DNA of 64,000 bases from assembly GCA_012932295.1 (NCBI GenBank), contig JAAONU010000001.1, positions 51,681,134 through 51,745,133 of the forward strand, given 5' to 3'. The position numbers were made by a program, and so were the translations under genes. The stretch comes from Cyclina sinensis (Eukaryota; Mollusca; Bivalvia; Venerida; Veneridae). Below the pieces are notes generated by a model, which saw nothing but the letters and a program-made list of their open reading frames with translations, did not search any database and was not told the origin of the DNA. How positions within the stretch are numbered: position 1 is the stretch's first letter; each line of letters starts with the position of its first letter. Below, piece by piece: positions 13,101 through 28,100 of the stretch.

Positions 13101-16100
13101 CCTGAGCTGGTACCTGGCACATCAATGGGTATGGATCTGATATATGAAGCAAAACAGTCAATGAACTCCGGGAAAAAATTAAATGATCCTTTTTTCACAA
13201 ATACATGAAAAAGCTTTGAATTATGTATGACTTCAGAGATTGATTAAAATGACAAAAATCTCCTGGTTATTTTCACAGACTCTATATATAATCAACAACA
13301 ATAAATTTTAACTTTTGTTCAGCACATGCTTTAGCTCTATCTACAGATCTGCAGTGAATCAACTGTTATTTTTCAGTTCAAATGTAACATAACTACACTG
13401 AATGTCAGGTGCATATTCAATAATTCTGAATATCAACACTACTATTAACATGTGAATCACAGCACAATAAGTTTTTGTTTAATGTTACCTCTGTCAGGCT
13501 GTGTGTGACCTTGACATTTTTAATAATAAGCCATAAGCCCAAAACCCAGACTTATGTCTTGACAACACAAACTGGCAGAAAGACACAACAAGAGCGATCA
13601 GTGATCACATGTGTCGCCTGATGATAGCCAATTAAGCAGTTGTATTGAGAGGTGAATAGACAGTTTGCTGGAAATGTAACTAGACTGTATGGCTGTTTGA
13701 GTGTTTTTTGTAATGTGGAGAAAGTAAGAGTTACCCAACATTGTACTTTTGGAGGATACCATTATGTTTCATGGGAGGGCACAGTTAGAAACACAGTTTT
13801 GTGGTAGCTGAAGTATATTTCAAGTATACCAAAATTGGTTTCTTGTATATAACTGAAGACCAGATCCAAGGTGGTGTTGTTGTTGTAAGTTGTAGGCATG
13901 TGAATTTTTTGCTGCAGCCCATATGTTTCCATCCATATGTGTTTCTAACTGCTGTTTCCTCTGTCCTTCACAGCTGAAATCTCCCATCACAATGACCAAC
14001 CCAGTCATACCTTCCAGTGCAGAACTAATGTCTTTTGTAATGGTTTTCAGCTTTGTATTAGGCTTTGCATAAACAGAGAAGACATGGATACACAGTGGTT
14101 GTGTTATGTGGATGTACACTATTTCAACTTGACTGTCAAAGAAGTCCAGACAAACTTTAAAAATAAAAATATTAAAGGGCCATAACTCTGATAAAAAAAT
14201 CATTGAACTGGAAATTGTCGATGATATGCACAACTAGATTTAATACTGATCATTCCTGTAAAATTTGGATGAAATAGCACCAATAGTTGTTGAGTAGTCT
14301 GGACAAGTTTTGCGATGGATGGACAGACAAACAGATGGACAGACAGACAGATGACGTAAAAGTGATCCCTATATATCGCAGCTACTTTGTAGCATGTTGC
14401 AGCTAATGTGTAGCCTTTCTTTATTCAAGGGCCATAACTCAGCCAAAATTCGCTCAACCAAAACACCCATTAAATATGCTCAAGTACTTGAGGTACTGAT
14501 CAATCCTGTAACATTTCATTCAAATTGCATTAGTAGTATAAGAGAAGTAGTCTGGACAAACTTTAAAAATAAAAATCACTGAAGGGCAAAACTCAAACAA
14601 ATATCAATGAACTGGAAAATGCCGATGATATGCACAACTAGACTTTGTACTGATTATTCCTGTAAAGTTTGGATGAAATTGCACCAGTAGTTTTTGAGGA
14701 GTAGTCCAGACAAGTTTTGTGAAGGATGGACAGACGGGCAGACAGACAGACGATGGAGAAGTGATCCCTATATCTCGCAGCTACTGTGTAGCAGGCAACA
14801 GAAAAACAGATTAATTTGTAATTGAACACTTGAAATATTACCCACCTGATATCTGATATCCTTTCTTCATGCAGGTGAAGGTCACTTGAGAGTTGTTGGT
14901 ATATACATGAAGATCTGTTACCATAGATACATACTCTGTCATCAGTGGCACTGAACAGGTTTCAGCTAAGAAAAATGATGATATTTTGCAAATAAGAAGT
15001 ATTGCAAAAGTCTCTTTTTTAATCAGAGTAAATATAATATATTCAGTCATCTGGATAATTTTTAAAGCAGAAGGTAGTGTTAAATGAACATCATGGAGAC
15101 AACAAATGTAAAAACTTCGTGAGGGCATCTGTCAAATATAGCATCTGCTATTTCAAAACTGCTCTTGAAGATTTTACCAAACAGAAACCAAAGGGCAGTA
15201 TCTATATTATTAATCAAGAACTGTCACTGTAATATGACAATGCCCCCAAAGTGGTGCTTTGACTTTGAGCTGAGGACCAGTCATTCAAAGGGTCAAGGTC
15301 AAATAAATATATGTCAATGGGATGGTCTTGTCAAAAGAGGTGTTGTGTCCAAGTATGAAGTAAATCAACTTTCTAATAAGGAAGTTATGGTCAATGATTA
15401 AGTTTTTTGACAATTGGATCTTCAAGGTGAAGGTCATTCAGGGGTCAAGGTCAAATAAATATAGGTCAGTGGGAAGGTCTTGTCGAAAGGGGTATTGTGT
15501 CAGAATATGAAGTAAATCCATTTACTAATAAGGAAGTTATGGTCAATGTTAAAGTTTTTGGACAATTGGATCTTCAGTGTGAAGGTCATTCAGGGGTCAA
15601 GGACAAATAAATATAGGTCAGTGGGAAGATCTTGTCCAAAGGGCTGTTGTGTCCAAGTATAAAGTAAATCCACTTACTAATAAGGAAGTTAGCGCCAATG
15701 TTAAAGTTTTCGGACAGACTGACGGATGGACAGTTTATCAGTGGGGGCATAAAAACACACAAAAAATAAACTTACTCAGCTACATTATGTACTGTCACAT
15801 TAAAACCAATATCTATTTAAGTTATGATCTATATGCAGTTCAAGAATTAAAGAGACCTTTATCTCAATTTATAACTATGTACAGCTTTCAAGGCATTTAA
15901 AGAAGAAGAAAACTGAAGTAGATTAAGAACATCTAAAGAACATCATCTTTAAACATCAAAGGTCAGAAAAGTTCTATCATTTCCAGTGAACTGCTTCAAA
16001 AGTAACCATCTTTAAAATGCAATAGTTTTCACTTTTCAAACAGATACAGGACTTACCAACACACATGATGATATCTGTGCTCCACAATCCAGAGGCAAGA

Positions 16101-19100
16101 CAAGTTCTTATACCCTGTGCAACCAGTCTGTATCCAGGATTACATTTATAGACTGCTTCACTTTTGTAAGTGGTTGTTCTGAATGTTTGTTTACCATTTA
16201 GTACTCCAGGAGGAATGCCGCAATCAATAGCTATAGAAACAGAAACATAAATTTGTATTTAAATGTCTTTACCATACAATTACTCAAGAGGTAAAGGTAA
16301 AAGGACTTCTCTTGGCTTCTTTACCTTATCACACTAAGAGCAACTCTTTACTCTTTTAATATCTGAAATTACTCTGTACTCAATTATATTATATTTTAGA
16401 GTCTTTCCAGGCAATAGTATTAAAGGAGAGAATGTGAGAATGTAAAAGGTCTGAGACACTGAATGCAATCCTACTACTGTCTCACTACTCCCAAGAAAAC
16501 AGCATTATTCTGAATGGAACTATTGTGTTTTGTCTTAAAAGTTACCCAAAAACAAAACAAGAATTTTATTAACCTTTACAAGATGGTTGTTCTCCACTCC
16601 ACTGAGGTCTGTTGTCCACTAAATGACAGTATCTGTGCTGGCTGCCATGGAGAATGTAACCAGGGTTACAAGAAAACTTCACAAATGTATGAAGATGTCT
16701 AGCTAATGTGTAGTCTACCATTCCATTGTCTAATTCTGGAACTTCTTCACACTGGTCCTCTGTACAACGAATACAAATTTCAATACTTTCTGGTTATTTC
16801 TAAGAGCTGGGATTTAAAACTTGACAAAAATAAAGCCTTCTTTCTTACATACAAAATTAATGATAAAAAACCTGGAAAATCAAAGTCCAATAATTACATA
16901 AGTTAAACTGAAATGCAATTCAGTATTCACAAAGCATTATAAGTTCAAGGGATCTGCATCTGAAAAACAGACGTAAGTCACGTAATACACTTTAAATTAA
17001 AAAAAAAACAACAAAAAATGGAACTCACTAAAACTCTTTCTTCAGGACAGTCATGTGAAACCATTGGAAATGTTTTGTTTTTTTTTAAATGTACTTTTCT
17101 TTCATATGCATTTACTGTCTTGGTGACTGAGTTTTTTTATGCATAGCAGAACCTTATCTAAAACAAGTCAGTGTTATATTGCAGAAATTGTATAAGCCTG
17201 ACACTTTTTAGTTATCCCAGGATCCAGTGTTGGGAGATGAAAAGACTGACAGATGGACAGAAAATCTACAGTCCCCTTTAGAGAAAAATAGTAAGGGACT
17301 AATAACGAAGTACATACCAAAACACTTTGTTACAGTAGTGTCCCAATTACCATCTTCCTGACACGTTAAGTATGTAGGTCCATCAAGCAATGTGTTTCTT
17401 GGACACTGTACAAAGACGGATGTTGGAAACAGGTAGCTTCCATCTGGAATTGGTGTTGTTGTGTAGTACAATGTGGCATTTTCTACTCGAAGAGCTGGAC
17501 ACAGAACTGTAAGCACATAAAATCTGTTCATTACTTACATTTATCTTATACTGACTACTGAGACAAGCTTCTAACAATTTTCTGGACTACTCTGTTTGTA
17601 TTCTGCCAACTACTGGACACTTGGAAATCAATGTCAAATTCCTCAAGTGGTATAACAGTATGAGAATTCAAGGCTAGGAATCCATTTCCGTACACCTGCA
17701 TCATCTCTTAATATCATTCATGTGTCCAATATAAACAGAAATTTTGATAACAAATGATTAAATTATCAAACTGTTGAATTTTCTTAACACTTAAAAGAAA
17801 AATGGACTAGCACTGTTAATGTCAGTCTTGTATGCCCCACTAAATTTTTTTTGAGAGGATGTGGCATGTGCAGCTTACCTTTGTGTTTTTGTTAGCATGA
17901 ATAAGAGGTACATGGTTTATTTTTTTACATTTACAAATTGGCCAGAAAATTGCCATACTAATACTTAATGAAGAAAACAAAGACTTAAATCTTCTTAATA
18001 CACAGAGACACAGATCACTCAACCCATACTGTTCAGGAGTTTTCACAAGTTAGGCAATGTCTGCTGGTGTGACTTAGAACACTGGTACTTTGCATTATCA
18101 AATGATACATCTAATTTAGTGTTCTCTCCTAGAACACTGCTCTATGTCAGACCAGCATCTTAGCTATATTTAAAAAACTTACCATAGCATGACTTGCCAG
18201 GAACCAACACACGGTCATCCACAACTGTAAGGTTATCTGTATACATCCTGTACCCATCCTTACATATACAAACATAACTTCCAGCTGTGTTTTCACAGAC
18301 ATGTTCACAACCAGCATTTCCTACTTTACACTCATTTAGATCTGTAATGAAACATGATTTAAGTTTATTACATTGCCAGCTTGTGTAAAGAGTTTGCTAC
18401 CAAATAATTCTTGATTCTATTTGATTGATACACTTATTATTCAACTGACGTGTCTTTGACAAATTTGTTTCTCATAAAAACATGTCATAAAAAATATATA
18501 CACAATGTATAAGGGTTGATGTCATACCTTCACAGGCAGATTCTGAGAACTCGGTATGCTGGTACCCAACAGCACATTTACACCAGAAGGAACCAGCTGT
18601 GTTGATACATGTATGCTTAGGATCACAAGCTGCTTCTATGGTAACACATTCGTCTACATCTATCAAACAAGATGACAAAATCATGACTTAAACCTTAATG
18701 ACCAATGCAGATCATGATTGCCCTGATCATCCCTGTGGTCTGATCACAGAATGCACCATTCACTATACAGTAAGTTTTTAGTTAAAACTCTATAAATCAT
18801 CAATGTTTCTGGCTTATTCAAATGACAGACAAGTTTGCTTTAGTACAAACTAAACTCTTGGCTTTAAATAAAGATACTGAAGCATTCAGGTAAGAACAAG
18901 TATATCAAGCCAATAAACCTATGATACAGGTAGGTATTCCATTCTGAAGTCTTAAGACAGGTTGCATTAAAATTTCAGAAATCTCGTAGCTGATATTTTC
19001 AGGTGGGAATTTTTACAATTTTTGACAGAAAATACACTCCTTTTCATGTCTTCAAGTGATAATGAGGATAAGCTACAGGTGTTAAAATAAATAGCAAATA

Positions 19101-22100
19101 AATTATTAACAATATTTTGTAACCATATAAATATTCTTATAGGAAATGCAGCAATGAAAACCTTTTAAGTGGTGTTTAATGCAATACACCATGCAAATGT
19201 AACAGTGTGAAATGTTTTGATACCAGTTCTGCCTGATGGATGATAAAGATAAGCACTTCATTTATCACCAATTTTGATTATAGAACCACATGCGAAAACT
19301 ACTATATAGGATGCAGAATTACCAACTAGAAAAAGCATCAAGAGAATTGCTGACATATATCTTCATATTCCTATTAAATGCACTATAATTTATCAATGAT
19401 CGAATCAAAGTCTCAATTTGCAACAACATATTAAGTTATGTAAAACAAGCAATCAGCTGTGTCTTGGACAATGAGCTTACTCAAATACTTATGGGCCATC
19501 TAAATCCCTTACATTTTTCAATCATATAGCTAAGAGGGGTCAAAAATGGAGAAAACAGGTGCAGTCAACTGTCAACTGTTGTTGAAATTGTATATTATGC
19601 AAGACCTTTTTTCTTAAGATATCAGGATTTTTTTTATAAAACTTAACAGATTTATGCTACTGTTTGATAGGTTCATTATGTATGTAGGTGAGCAAGAAAT
19701 TCTAAAAATCTATGTAAAAGAATAAAACAGATCTTACCAATACATTCTAGCTTTGAAAAATTGTATTTCCCATTCTCCAAACAAGTTACAGTGTTAACAG
19801 ATCCTGATGACAATTGGTAACCATCATTACAAGTCACTGTCACATTTTCACCAGCAAGGACAGGTTCATACCTTGATACTGTACCATGGGCAATCTTCAA
19901 CTCAGCACAAACTGTTTCTGTAATTTCACACAGGCACTGATCATTTCTAGAACTGAAGGTTTTTCATTTCACATCAATTATAGGATAATGAATGTCCTGC
20001 AAAGTTTTTTTCCCCAAATGCTTTCACTAAAACTAAATGTCATGACAAACAATTTCCTAGACAAATGCTCCTAGTTTTGATAGAAATTCAGTGAAATTCA
20101 AGATATCAGGAGAATATTAACTCTTTGGTTAAAAGATTGCTGTCAAATGTTTCATATCTATCAAATAGCATTTCTTCACCACATCACAACAACCTAAGGT
20201 CCTTCTCAAAGTCCTGATAATAAAATCATACAGTATCAGATCTGTATAAATAATTTTAAATTTCCAACAAATCAAGCAGTTTTGCAAGAATGTAGAATAG
20301 CATAAATTGTACATACATGTAGTACCTGTACATATACACAGAACCTTCTCTTAGACGTGCTGTAAAATGTTGAAATGAAATGCTCCTTTTCAGTCAAAAG
20401 CATAACCTCATCCCTTTAAAAACATTCTTTAAAAATATTTCATCAGTAAGTTTATCAATATGGAATCTGAATTATTGTACAAGCAAATCTTACCCTTTTC
20501 TGGGACACACCTTGTCTGGTTATGGGACCATTTTCCTGCTTCATTACATTCTGCAAACATGTAACCAACTAATCGGAAGCCTGGATCACACTGGAACCGC
20601 ACCCGCTCATGTATATTATTGTAATATGGTGCATATGTCCGCCCATTTTCAATGGGAGACAACTTTGGGCACATGATGTCTGAAAAGTCAGATATACATT
20701 TGATAAGCATCAAGATGAACAATTTTATATCTATATGAGATAATTTTCTGAATCCATTATTTGATAAGTAAATGGATAACAACGATGTACTCAATATCAT
20801 TTTGAATTTTCAACTGATGTTTTCATTTACGATTTCTTTTCATTTTTTGACTTGGTCAAATAAGTTTGTTTTTTTAAACATGAAAAGTCACTGTTTTATC
20901 TACAGCAATAAATTTTCAAACCAGTAAGGAATTATTTTTTGATATCCACAATCTTACACTAGTATCTTTTAAATATTTTACAGTGGCAACAGTAACTTAT
21001 TACTATGAACGAAACTATCGCGCAAAATTTGTTTTAAAAAACTGTGTAACAATCAGACATGGTCTGATATATTTACAATACCTTCACACACAGGGAAGTC
21101 AGTCCATCCATGTATGTCACATGTAACTGTGCTGTTTCCAACCAGTTTGTACCCTGGGTTACATTTATATGATGCTACACCATTGAAATATCGACTTGAC
21201 AGTTCTAACAGCTCACCATTTTTCAACATTTTTGGAGGACCACAATAAATATCTGTGCAAAAATATGTCAGTTTCAGTTGTTTGTGTAGAACAGTATACT
21301 TCACCACATAGCAGGTTAGTCTTTTTGATTTTCAAATATGAATGCAACAAAGTGTGTAAAGTTTATCTTGAAACTTTTGGATGGGACTGATTGTTCTGTA
21401 TGAAGTTAACTTTTATACTGGCCATAAAGTGTTCTTATTTTTTGGGTTTGTATTGCTGACATTATTATCCCTTAACGCAGACATTTTATTTCAGGGCAAA
21501 ATTAAACTATAATCCAAACACAATGCTTTTGAATCTGTGATGGGCCTTTTTTTTCATAGCATACCATATTTTATTGTATAATATCTTTTGTTCAAAAGCA
21601 ATGTTCTGAGGTGATCAAAGGATGTTTTCATTAAACATATTGCAATTTGTCTGAATATATGTAAATAAGACAAAGATATATTCTACAAACACCTACTTAA
21701 TATCATTTATATGAGATTTTATGTACTCACATTTACAAGTGGGCATGGCTGTCCTCCAAACCCCACCAATATCACAGTATCTTTGCTGGGAACCAGTCAC
21801 CTGGTACCCTGTATCACAGTAATAGGTTACCAAGGAACCATATGAAGCTTGACTGGATGAAACATTAAGATGGGCAGGTAACATCTTGTTGTCATGACAA
21901 CCTGTAATACATAATTATGTATACATATACAAATATCTACAAAAGCTCCAATACACAACAGTACCACAAATTATTCCTACATCTGAAGAAGTTAGTTCTC
22001 ACCAAAACCATACTGTTTAAGCAAGAGTGTCATACCACAAATTCCTACTTGATTAAACTGCATTTTAATAATCTACCCTAAAAGACTTGAATTAAATGCT

Positions 22101-25100
22101 TTCTCAAAGAACACTCTTACACTGCAGTTAAAATTTGAGTATAAAATACCAGCTTGCAGAGTTCATACCGTATGAGAAGCTTACAGTCCATCCCTGCCCT
22201 GATATACTGGCATCACTTGTAAACTGGATTACAAACTGTCCACTAGTTACTGATACAGACCAAGGGTCAAGAGCGCCACTTGCAGTCTTGAGCAAAGATT
22301 CATCTGATATATCTATATCCTCATAAACCTACAAATACAGATATACAAAGTGCACACAGGTAAATTTTAATTTTTTATCATGTTAACATGTACCTTTCAG
22401 CTACTTATTTTAATTTTTGGTCATCCATTTTCATGTATTGGAATTAATCTGTTTCCGTTTCAACAGTGAGATACACTTTGACACTATTCTATTTGTAAAG
22501 GAAGCTTAAATACCAAAACATTGAAAATTGCAAAGAAAAATTTTGAAAATATTCTAAGACATTTCAAAATTACATGTGAAGTCATTTCATAACTGAAACT
22601 TTTTTTACAATTTTCAAATCTATATAATTTTTACAGTTATTTTTACACCAATAGATTAGTGTTAACATAATTATGATCCATACAGATGAAAATTAAATGA
22701 CAAAATATTTACTTTGACAAGGTCCAAGTTAAGTTCAGTTTCAAAATGATCAAATATCAGTGTAGTTTCCTTGGAACCAGCATCGAGCATGGATATGGTA
22801 CACTGAAGCTTGGGAGGGTACTGGTGCCCAGCTGTGAATCCAGGGGAACTTACTCTACCAAAACTAACATGAAGAATTATATCACAACCTGGAAGAAAAA
22901 AAATGGGTAATACAATCCTGGGTGTATGTATCCCTCTTTACAATGCTTATGGTCCATAAAAGAATTATCTTATCTCAACAATAAAAATTTTAAAATTGTT
23001 TAAAATATTTCCCATGTATTATTCAAGTGCCAACCCAGATAAACTATTGTCATCACACACATTTCTGCACTCAGATTTATTCAAAGTATTCAATATGAAC
23101 AACAAATTTTACCTTTTTGATATGTAATATTGAAACCCTTTCCACTGCCTCTGAGATCAGTATTGAGCTGTATGAAGGAATACTCTCCAGTAGTGAAGAG
23201 TACTTCTGGTGTTCTATCACCACCAGTAAAGAGAGTAAGCAGGTCTGAATCTTCTCCTCTACCATCAAAGATCTTCAGTGTATCACCACTGTCTAAGTCT
23301 ACATCAATAACCTGAAAAAAAGTTGTGTCTTTTATATGGAATGCCATATCTAAGAAACACAAATAACTGAACCTCTCTATAAATTTATGAACCACTCAAG
23401 ATTTCAGTGAATCCACACCAAAGTGCACTTAAGCTCTTTTTAAATAAATATACACACTCAAAAATCAAGAGAAGTTAAATACATTTGAAGTGTGCAATAA
23501 TGCTTTTTACAGTTGGTACATGCAAAAATTCCATGCTAAGGGGGACCTTTCTATTTTAAAAAGTTTTCTCAACCACAGATTTATACTGAATATTTAATGA
23601 ATTGAACAGGCATAAAAATGTTTTGTAGCTACATTAAATAAAAGCTCTTGATAAGAAAACAAACTGCTCTTGACAAAACAATTAAGAAGGGCCATATCAA
23701 CATACATGAATGGATAACACAGAGCATAAGGAAAAACTACAAGTAGGTTTGGAAAACAAGTACATTACAAATCTCTTTACTTGTAAGGCAATGATGTGTC
23801 CCTCTGCTCTAATTGTCCAAGTATCTTGAATATTTCCCTTGTAATTTTCCGGGTAACCAGGGGAGACAATCCATTTTGGCATGTTCTCAGCAACGAGATT
23901 TCCAGTGTAACCATCTTCCACTGAAACACACACAAAAGTAAATATTCTGCTGGTCATATTTATTTCAAGGAAGACTTTAAACTACAAAATTACTTGAGAG
24001 GAAAAAAGGCTCAATGCTAGACTTCTGATCTATAAGTCCTTGTTTTTATCCCATTAGGGTTGGCACCAAGTCATTGCATGGGACTGATCTATAGACTGTT
24101 CAATAATTGAAAATTTTAAAGGGGAAATCAGTAAAAATGATTGAAAACAAGAGTTCTGCTGAAGCTGGGCAATATAGGCCCGAAGAAAGCTACTGACTGT
24201 AGAAGACCTTTTTCACAACTGATAAACAAATATTAACAGGAAACATTTTAAGATCTTGTTTATTTATAGGACAATTTTCCAATCAATTTAAAATAAATAA
24301 GTTTAAGCTAAACCACAGAGTCATTACTATACACTGGGAAAACAGACATGGGATAATTATTTTTCTTATGACTACAGTAAAAAATAACTGCTGTTAACAT
24401 TTAAAAAATCTTTTACAAAAATATGTTGATTCAATTTTCTGACAGTTTTCTTCCTCATAAGTACTTTTTCACAGTATGCAACCACATGTTAAACTTTTGC
24501 ATTATGCATTATGAATTACTTTTCGTACAGATATGTGAATATTTTGACAGCCTATCAATTATGTTCTGCAGCCAACAATTATTGCATTGGAACACTATAA
24601 TGACATTTTGAATAAATTGTATTTCAAATTTCAGATGTTTATTTTCAGTCATTCCTTAAATTTTTGATGCCCAACTTAAAAATTAGTTTTAACAAATTGG
24701 GAAAAAGAATTTTTATTGATTGAGCTTTAAAGAAGAATGCAATTTATTTAGTCTCTTTTAATTTATTCCTTTAATTTGAATTTATTAAAGCATACTAAAA
24801 CACTAACTGACTTAGTGGTTGAAATGTTATTTGGTTTCTGACTTCAATCAATTGATAGCAGCCTACACTGATTTACCCATATACATAAAATAAAAAGAAA
24901 TTTAAAACTTCTACAATGCAACTGGGACAAAATATAGTATCAACCTCTAAGTCTCTAACTTTTTCCACATCCTTAAAATGCTTAATTTCTTTTAATCTTC
25001 ACAGTACATTTCACTATCAGTAAATCTGGCTTTTGACAAAATTTCTGTCCCTGTTTTATTTCAAATATGAGAGAAATAATTAATATACATTCCATGTTAT

Positions 25101-28100
25101 TCCTGCAACCGTATCCAAAGCTTAATGGACATATTTTAAGGGAGATAACTTGTCAGGTCTTCTTTCAGATATCAAAAAAAGAAGAGCAAAGTTTCTTAAA
25201 ACTCTTTACAAAATTTAACTTGCAGTTACCTAGAATTAAGCAGAAATCTATTTATTCTAACACCACCTGTGTTTTGAAACCAATGAGAAATCTTTACAAA
25301 ATTAAAATCAGATATTTTGAATTAAGTTGATGCAAAGTTTAATCAAGTCTGCTTAGGGGCGTAAGTATGAAACTGTCACTTTGTCTGTCAGTCAGTCTGT
25401 CATCTAGCAGATTTATTAAATCATAACATTCACATTTTATGACCTTACCAGTTCACATGTAAGTTGTACTTAAAATTCAACAGAAAAAAATCAACATATT
25501 TCAACAGCCATACTGACTAACTTTACAAATAATTTTCTGTAGTGCATTTATGTATGGTTACATAAAAATATGGTTTGATATTTTCATAATAATCTACTAC
25601 ATAATTATAATGATACACTGTAACACAGCAAGGTGTGTCTAAAGGAGCTGAGTTGTCAAGGCAATAATTTAAACTCAAGTCAAGTCCTTCAAGTCAAGTC
25701 CTTCAAGTCAACTCAATTCCTTTCAAGATTATTCTTTTTAAGTAAAGTCTTTTACTGTACAAGTTATATCAAGTCAAGTCATTACTAAGAATGTTCATGA
25801 AACAATAGCAGACTGGTTTGTTTGTTGCACATATTTCTATTGTTCTCAGAACTTAAAAGTTATCTGACTCTTGCTATTGTCTTTTCCCATTCAACCCTGA
25901 TCAGCCCTGGGATTTTTCTAGAAATGTGTTTATCTATATCTTTTTCTGACAATGCCATGAAATTCATGTTTCAGATCAGTTATTTCTTCATTTCAAGGTA
26001 AAAAATCAGACTTAAAATTTGGTCTTCCAAAGCTAAATGATTGTTGGCAACAAAAAGTGTGAATTTTAAATACAAGTACCACACTGAGGCTGATCAGTGG
26101 TCCTGTGACAAAGCTCAGGACTAATAATCCAAGGATAGCCACCTAGTTCTTCTGCTCCTCCTTTAACATTATAAATGGTCTTTCATATGAGATGTAAAAC
26201 TGAGGTTTCATGATTGTGTCAGTGCTATACATAGAGCATGTTAAACTGAGGTCCCGTGTGTCAGTGTTATACACTGAGCATGTTAAGCTGAGGTCCTGTG
26301 TGTCAGTGTTATACACTGAGCATGTTAAACTAAGGTCTCGTGTGTCAGTGTTATACACTGAGCATGTTAAACTGAGGTCCCATGTGTCAGTGTTATACAC
26401 TGAGCATGTTAAACTGAGGTCTCGTGTGTCAGTGTTATACACTGAGCATGTTAAACTGAGTCCCGTGTGTCAGTGCTATACACTGAGCATGTTAAACTGA
26501 GGTCCCATGTGTCAGTGCTATACACTGAGCATGTTAAACTGAGGTCCCATGTGTCAGTGCTATACACTGAGCATGTTAAACTGAGGTCCCATGTGTCAGT
26601 GCTATACACTGAGCATGTTAAACTGAGGTCCCATGTGTCAGTGCTATACACTGAGCATGTTAAACTGAGGTCCCATGTGTCAGTGCTATACACTGAGCAT
26701 GTTAAACTGAGGTCCCATGTGTCAGTGCTATACACTGAGCATGTTAAAAAACAAGGAGTGTCTCTGGAGTGGAATGCTCTCTGTATCTGTAACTAAAATG
26801 ACTTAACTCTGGAATGCTAAACTCAGGGATTGTTGGTCGTAGAGGAAACTGGTACCCTGGATAAATTAAATCAAATAGATAGGAAGACATTTACCATTAT
26901 CACATACATTCAGTCATCAGTAGTCACAAACTTAGCACTGTTATTTTTTTATGCTTGTCTGTACTGAGTAACTCCAAATATCTCTAATGTTTCAATTTGA
27001 CACATGTTATTTATGGTTAAACAAACAACTATAACAATTCAAGTATGCTTCAATAAAATTTTTCGTTTTTATTACAATTCACTGAAGTTACATGGTGTAG
27101 ATTTCAAATCTTTCCTAACAGATTATTTTTTTGATTTTAACATCAGATCTGATTCATTTCATTTTTTCAAATATTAGAGTTTATAACTTCTATTTTTGCT
27201 TCTATTTTCTTTTTTTTTTTTTTTCATTCTTTCATTTCTTTTTCTTTTCTGAAGAATTTTCAGAATTGTAAATTTAAAACAACAATGTTTTAAAAAAGTT
27301 TTGAATACCAGTGTAGCCCTGTAGCAAGGGTGTGATGTAAACTGCAAAATAAACATAGTAATTTACACTGGTAACAACCTCATTATTCATGCTTAAAAAC
27401 CACATGTATATAACTGAATGTATGCAAGTTTTAACATACTGGAAATACTTCTGGAAAATGGTGTTAATTCAGGATAGAAAATAAAAGCAAACAAACAAGA
27501 AGGCCATGATGACCCTGGATCGCTCACCTGAATACTTAGGCTGTGGGACTCTGCTGTTCAGCAAACTTCAGAAGCAAATTTGCTGTTTCCGAACTGAAGA
27601 TTTTCTAAGACCTTAGATTTTATAACAACAGGATCCCGGGATGGAGCAATTTTGACCCCTAAGTCATAATTTCAATAAACTTGGTGCATATAAACTAGAG
27701 AATGCTACACACAAAACATCTTAGCTCTAGGGAATACAGTTTCAAAACAAGAAATTTTTTAAGTTTTCCTACACAATCCAATGAAATTATTTGAACAATT
27801 TTGTAGAAGTCAACTATACAATGCTACATACCAAATATCAAAGGTCTACAGCTAATGGTTTCTGACAAGAAGATTTTCAAAGATTAAATATTATACAAAT
27901 AGGACCCCCAGGGCAGAGCCACTTTTGACCCCAGGGCCAGAAGTTAATTAAACTTGGCAGAAGTTCACAGGACAATGCAACATAAAAAATATCTAAGGTT
28001 TCAGACAAGAAGAATTCTTAACTCTTCCTTTTTTAAGCCTATATAAAATCAAGTGACCCCCTTAGAGCAGGGCCATTCATATTTTGAACAAGCTTGGTAA

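Larger units (their letters stand above)
16231..23780. other. Introns 7-18, mostly plain AT-rich sequence
   Basis: The gaps 16231-16573, 16760-17317, 17507-18182, 18342-18527, 18660-19737, 19912-20493, 20680-21081, 21253-21730, 21902-22168, 22329-22712, 22889-23112 and 23312-23780 separate the domain exons. I saw no repeat, RNA gene or further exon in them. This is the densest stretch of the gene: 12 exons (exons 8-19) in about 7.3 kb. Confidence 0.6.

Noticed and set aside
26143..26796. Four repeat-rich frames on both strands
   Set aside because: Produced by a 42-bp minisatellite within an intron; no splice or start context.
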